From Akkermansiaceae bacterium (lineage in GTDB: Bacteria > Verrucomicrobiota > Verrucomicrobiia > Verrucomicrobiales > Akkermansiaceae): a DNA stretch of 7,490 nt. The position numbers and the translations under genes are program-made. A model generated the notes under the pieces. The model did no database searches, was not told the DNA's origin, and was given only the letters and a program-made list of their open reading frames with translations. Below, one piece after another: positions 6,596-7,490 of this stretch (position 1 is the stretch's first letter; each line of letters starts with the position of its first letter). The stretch covers positions 1-7,490 of the forward strand of contig JARFPV010000219.1 in the NCBI GenBank assembly GCA_029288115.1, given 5' to 3'.

Positions 6596-7303
6596 CTACT
6601 TGGTATTCTTCTTAATCAACCCGATCGCTTTGTCGGCAAGCCGCTTACCAAACGTTTTGTAGCCTTCAACCGAGTAGTGGAGATCGTTTTTAAGGTCCTT
6701 GCCTTTCTTGTTCTTTCCGTCGTTTAAGTCATCGGTATCGACCCACTCCCCTCGCGGGTTAGCCTCGGCAACAGCGACCTGCGCTTTACGAACCATCGTC
6801 CAGTGCGGGTAGCGTTTGTCGTTCATGTCGAAATCGCTTAGGCGCCCAATGACAAAATTCACATCGTCTCGGCCCAAGTCCTTTGACAGCTGATCAATCA
6901 ACCCCTTCATGCTCGCTGCATAGACTTCGCCGTGCTTTTCCTTGGCATCTCTTTCACCCTGCATCCACAAAAAGGTCACCGTCTTATACTTTTTACCATT
7001 CGTTGCTTTGGCCACTAATTTCATCATGCGGTCGTAAAGATCACCTGTCGCCTTTGGTTCATCGCCCTTAGCGGGCTTCCATTTTTTATACCACCGGCGG
7101 ATCGGCTGACCACTTTGAGCGCTTTTGACGACCGTGACATTTTCTTTTCCATAAGCCGCCTCCACCGTGGGGGTGAATGAAATTTCAGGTTTCAACCCTC
7201 CCATGTTAGATTGTCCTGAAAGGATAAACAAATGCTTGTCGGCAGAGTCGACCGCTGTAGCGCTCACAAGCGTGACCAGGATTATGGTAAAAAGATGTTT
7301 CAT
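6596..7303 (-). CDS. Exported SASA-type carbohydrate esterase (sialate O-acetylesterase domain)
   Basis: A 235-residue protein with a signal peptide (MKHLFTIILVTLVSATAVDSA, cleavage around 18-21), followed directly by the SASA / carbohydrate-esterase SGNH-like core. The nucleophile Ser32 is in LSGQSNMGG. The second block WMQGERDA lies at 113-120, equivalent to the usual WhQGExD. The catalytic Asp/His pair is in NDLHYSVEGY (D207, H209). Family members remove acetyl groups from sialic acid or, more often in environmental bacteria, from xylan and other acetylated polysaccharides. The length is that of the compact single-domain form. AAGG at 7313-7316, about 9 nt before the ATG, is an acceptable Shine-Dalgarno. 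It lies 46 bp downstream of a co-directional membrane protein gene and meets the SMP-30 gene tail to tail with no spacer. The family is clear; the deacetylation substrate is inference. Confidence 0.9.
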   Translation of the reverse strand: MKHLFTIILVTLVSATAVDSADKHLFILSGQSNMGGLKPEISFTPTVEAAYGKENVTVVKSAQSGQPIRRWYKKWKPAKGDEPKATGDLYDRMMKLVAKATNGKKYKTVTFLWMQGERDAKEKHGEVYAASMKGLIDQLSKDLGRDDVNFVIGRLSDFDMNDKRYPHWTMVRKAQVAVAEANPRGEWVDTDDLNDGKNKKGKDLKNDLHYSVEGYKTFGKRLADKAIGLIKKNTK

Positions 7304-7349
7304 ACGGCGTAGCCTTTCACAGGTCCTTTACTAAAAACAGCACCAAATA

Positions 7350-7490
7350 TCACTTCTTCGCATGCTTCGCCAGCGGCAGGCACAGACCTAACAACACAAG
7401 CCAGATCACATTCAACGGACTCATTAATCCATCGTGAATGATTCCCAGAATCAGAATGGTCACCGCGTAAACAAACAGGAAAAACACAGC
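7350..7490 (-). CDS. C-terminal end of an integral membrane protein (partial)
   Basis: An open minus-strand frame of 46 codons plus TGA (7352-7350) enters from the right edge. Its translation holds two hydrophobic helices: AVFFLFVYAVTILILGII and, after a short polar loop IHDGLMSPLN, VIWLVLLGLCLPLA. It ends in the basic tail KHAKK, which the positive-inside rule places in the cytoplasm. Too little is present to name a family; a transporter or a small conserved membrane protein would both fit. The 46-bp gap to the esterase gene start at 7303 has no terminator, so co-transcription is plausible. Confidence 0.6.
   Translation of the reverse strand, partial: AVFFLFVYAVTILILGIIHDGLMSPLNVIWLVLLGLCLPLAKHAKK

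Overview
The window looks like a chromosomal piece from a Verrucomicrobia- or Planctomycetes-type bacterium; a marine or polysaccharide-degrading Verrucomicrobium is my best guess. This rests on gene content, not on a marker gene. It holds a Cys-type sulfatase, a YHYH domain, a ThuA-like protein, an exported SMP-30/gluconolactonase-type protein and a small exported SASA-type esterase. Nearly every protein carries a signal peptide or lipobox. Shine-Dalgarno sequences are weak or absent before most genes. I see no rRNA, tRNA, CRISPR array, transposase or phage gene.

Layout. From the left edge to 2294 (minus strand) lies one very large exported protein, cut by the window edge. It starts with a YHYH-type domain, continues through a small beta-rich linker domain and ends in a Cys-type sulfatase domain. 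A divergent regulatory gap (2295-2447) holds an 11-bp-spaced tandem repeat resembling OmpR/PhoB-family binding sites, and a strong plus-strand intrinsic terminator that no upstream plus-strand gene explains. Next comes a plus-strand putative lipoprotein of unknown function (2448-3080).

From 5448 down to 3160 three minus-strand genes run in the same direction. They encode a triosephosphate-isomerase-family enzyme with non-canonical active-site loops, a lipoprotein with a possible Cys-His-Asp triad, and a ThuA-like protein. A 256-bp divergent gap (5449-5704) with a perfect 6+4+6 palindrome separates them from a plus-strand SMP-30/gluconolactonase family protein (5705-6595). That gene abuts, stop codon against stop codon, a minus-strand SASA-type carbohydrate esterase (6596-7303). 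Upstream of the esterase is the C-terminal end of a membrane protein running off the right edge.

Taken together the genes suggest uptake and breakdown of modified (sulfated, acetylated) glycans. Desulfation and deacetylation would happen outside the cytoplasm, periplasmic lactonase- and ThuA-like proteins would handle (oxidised) sugars, and a cytoplasmic sugar-phosphate isomerase would act on the products. That pathway reading is inference. The individual family calls for the sulfatase, TIM-family, SMP-30, SASA, ThuA and YHYH proteins rest on visible motifs.
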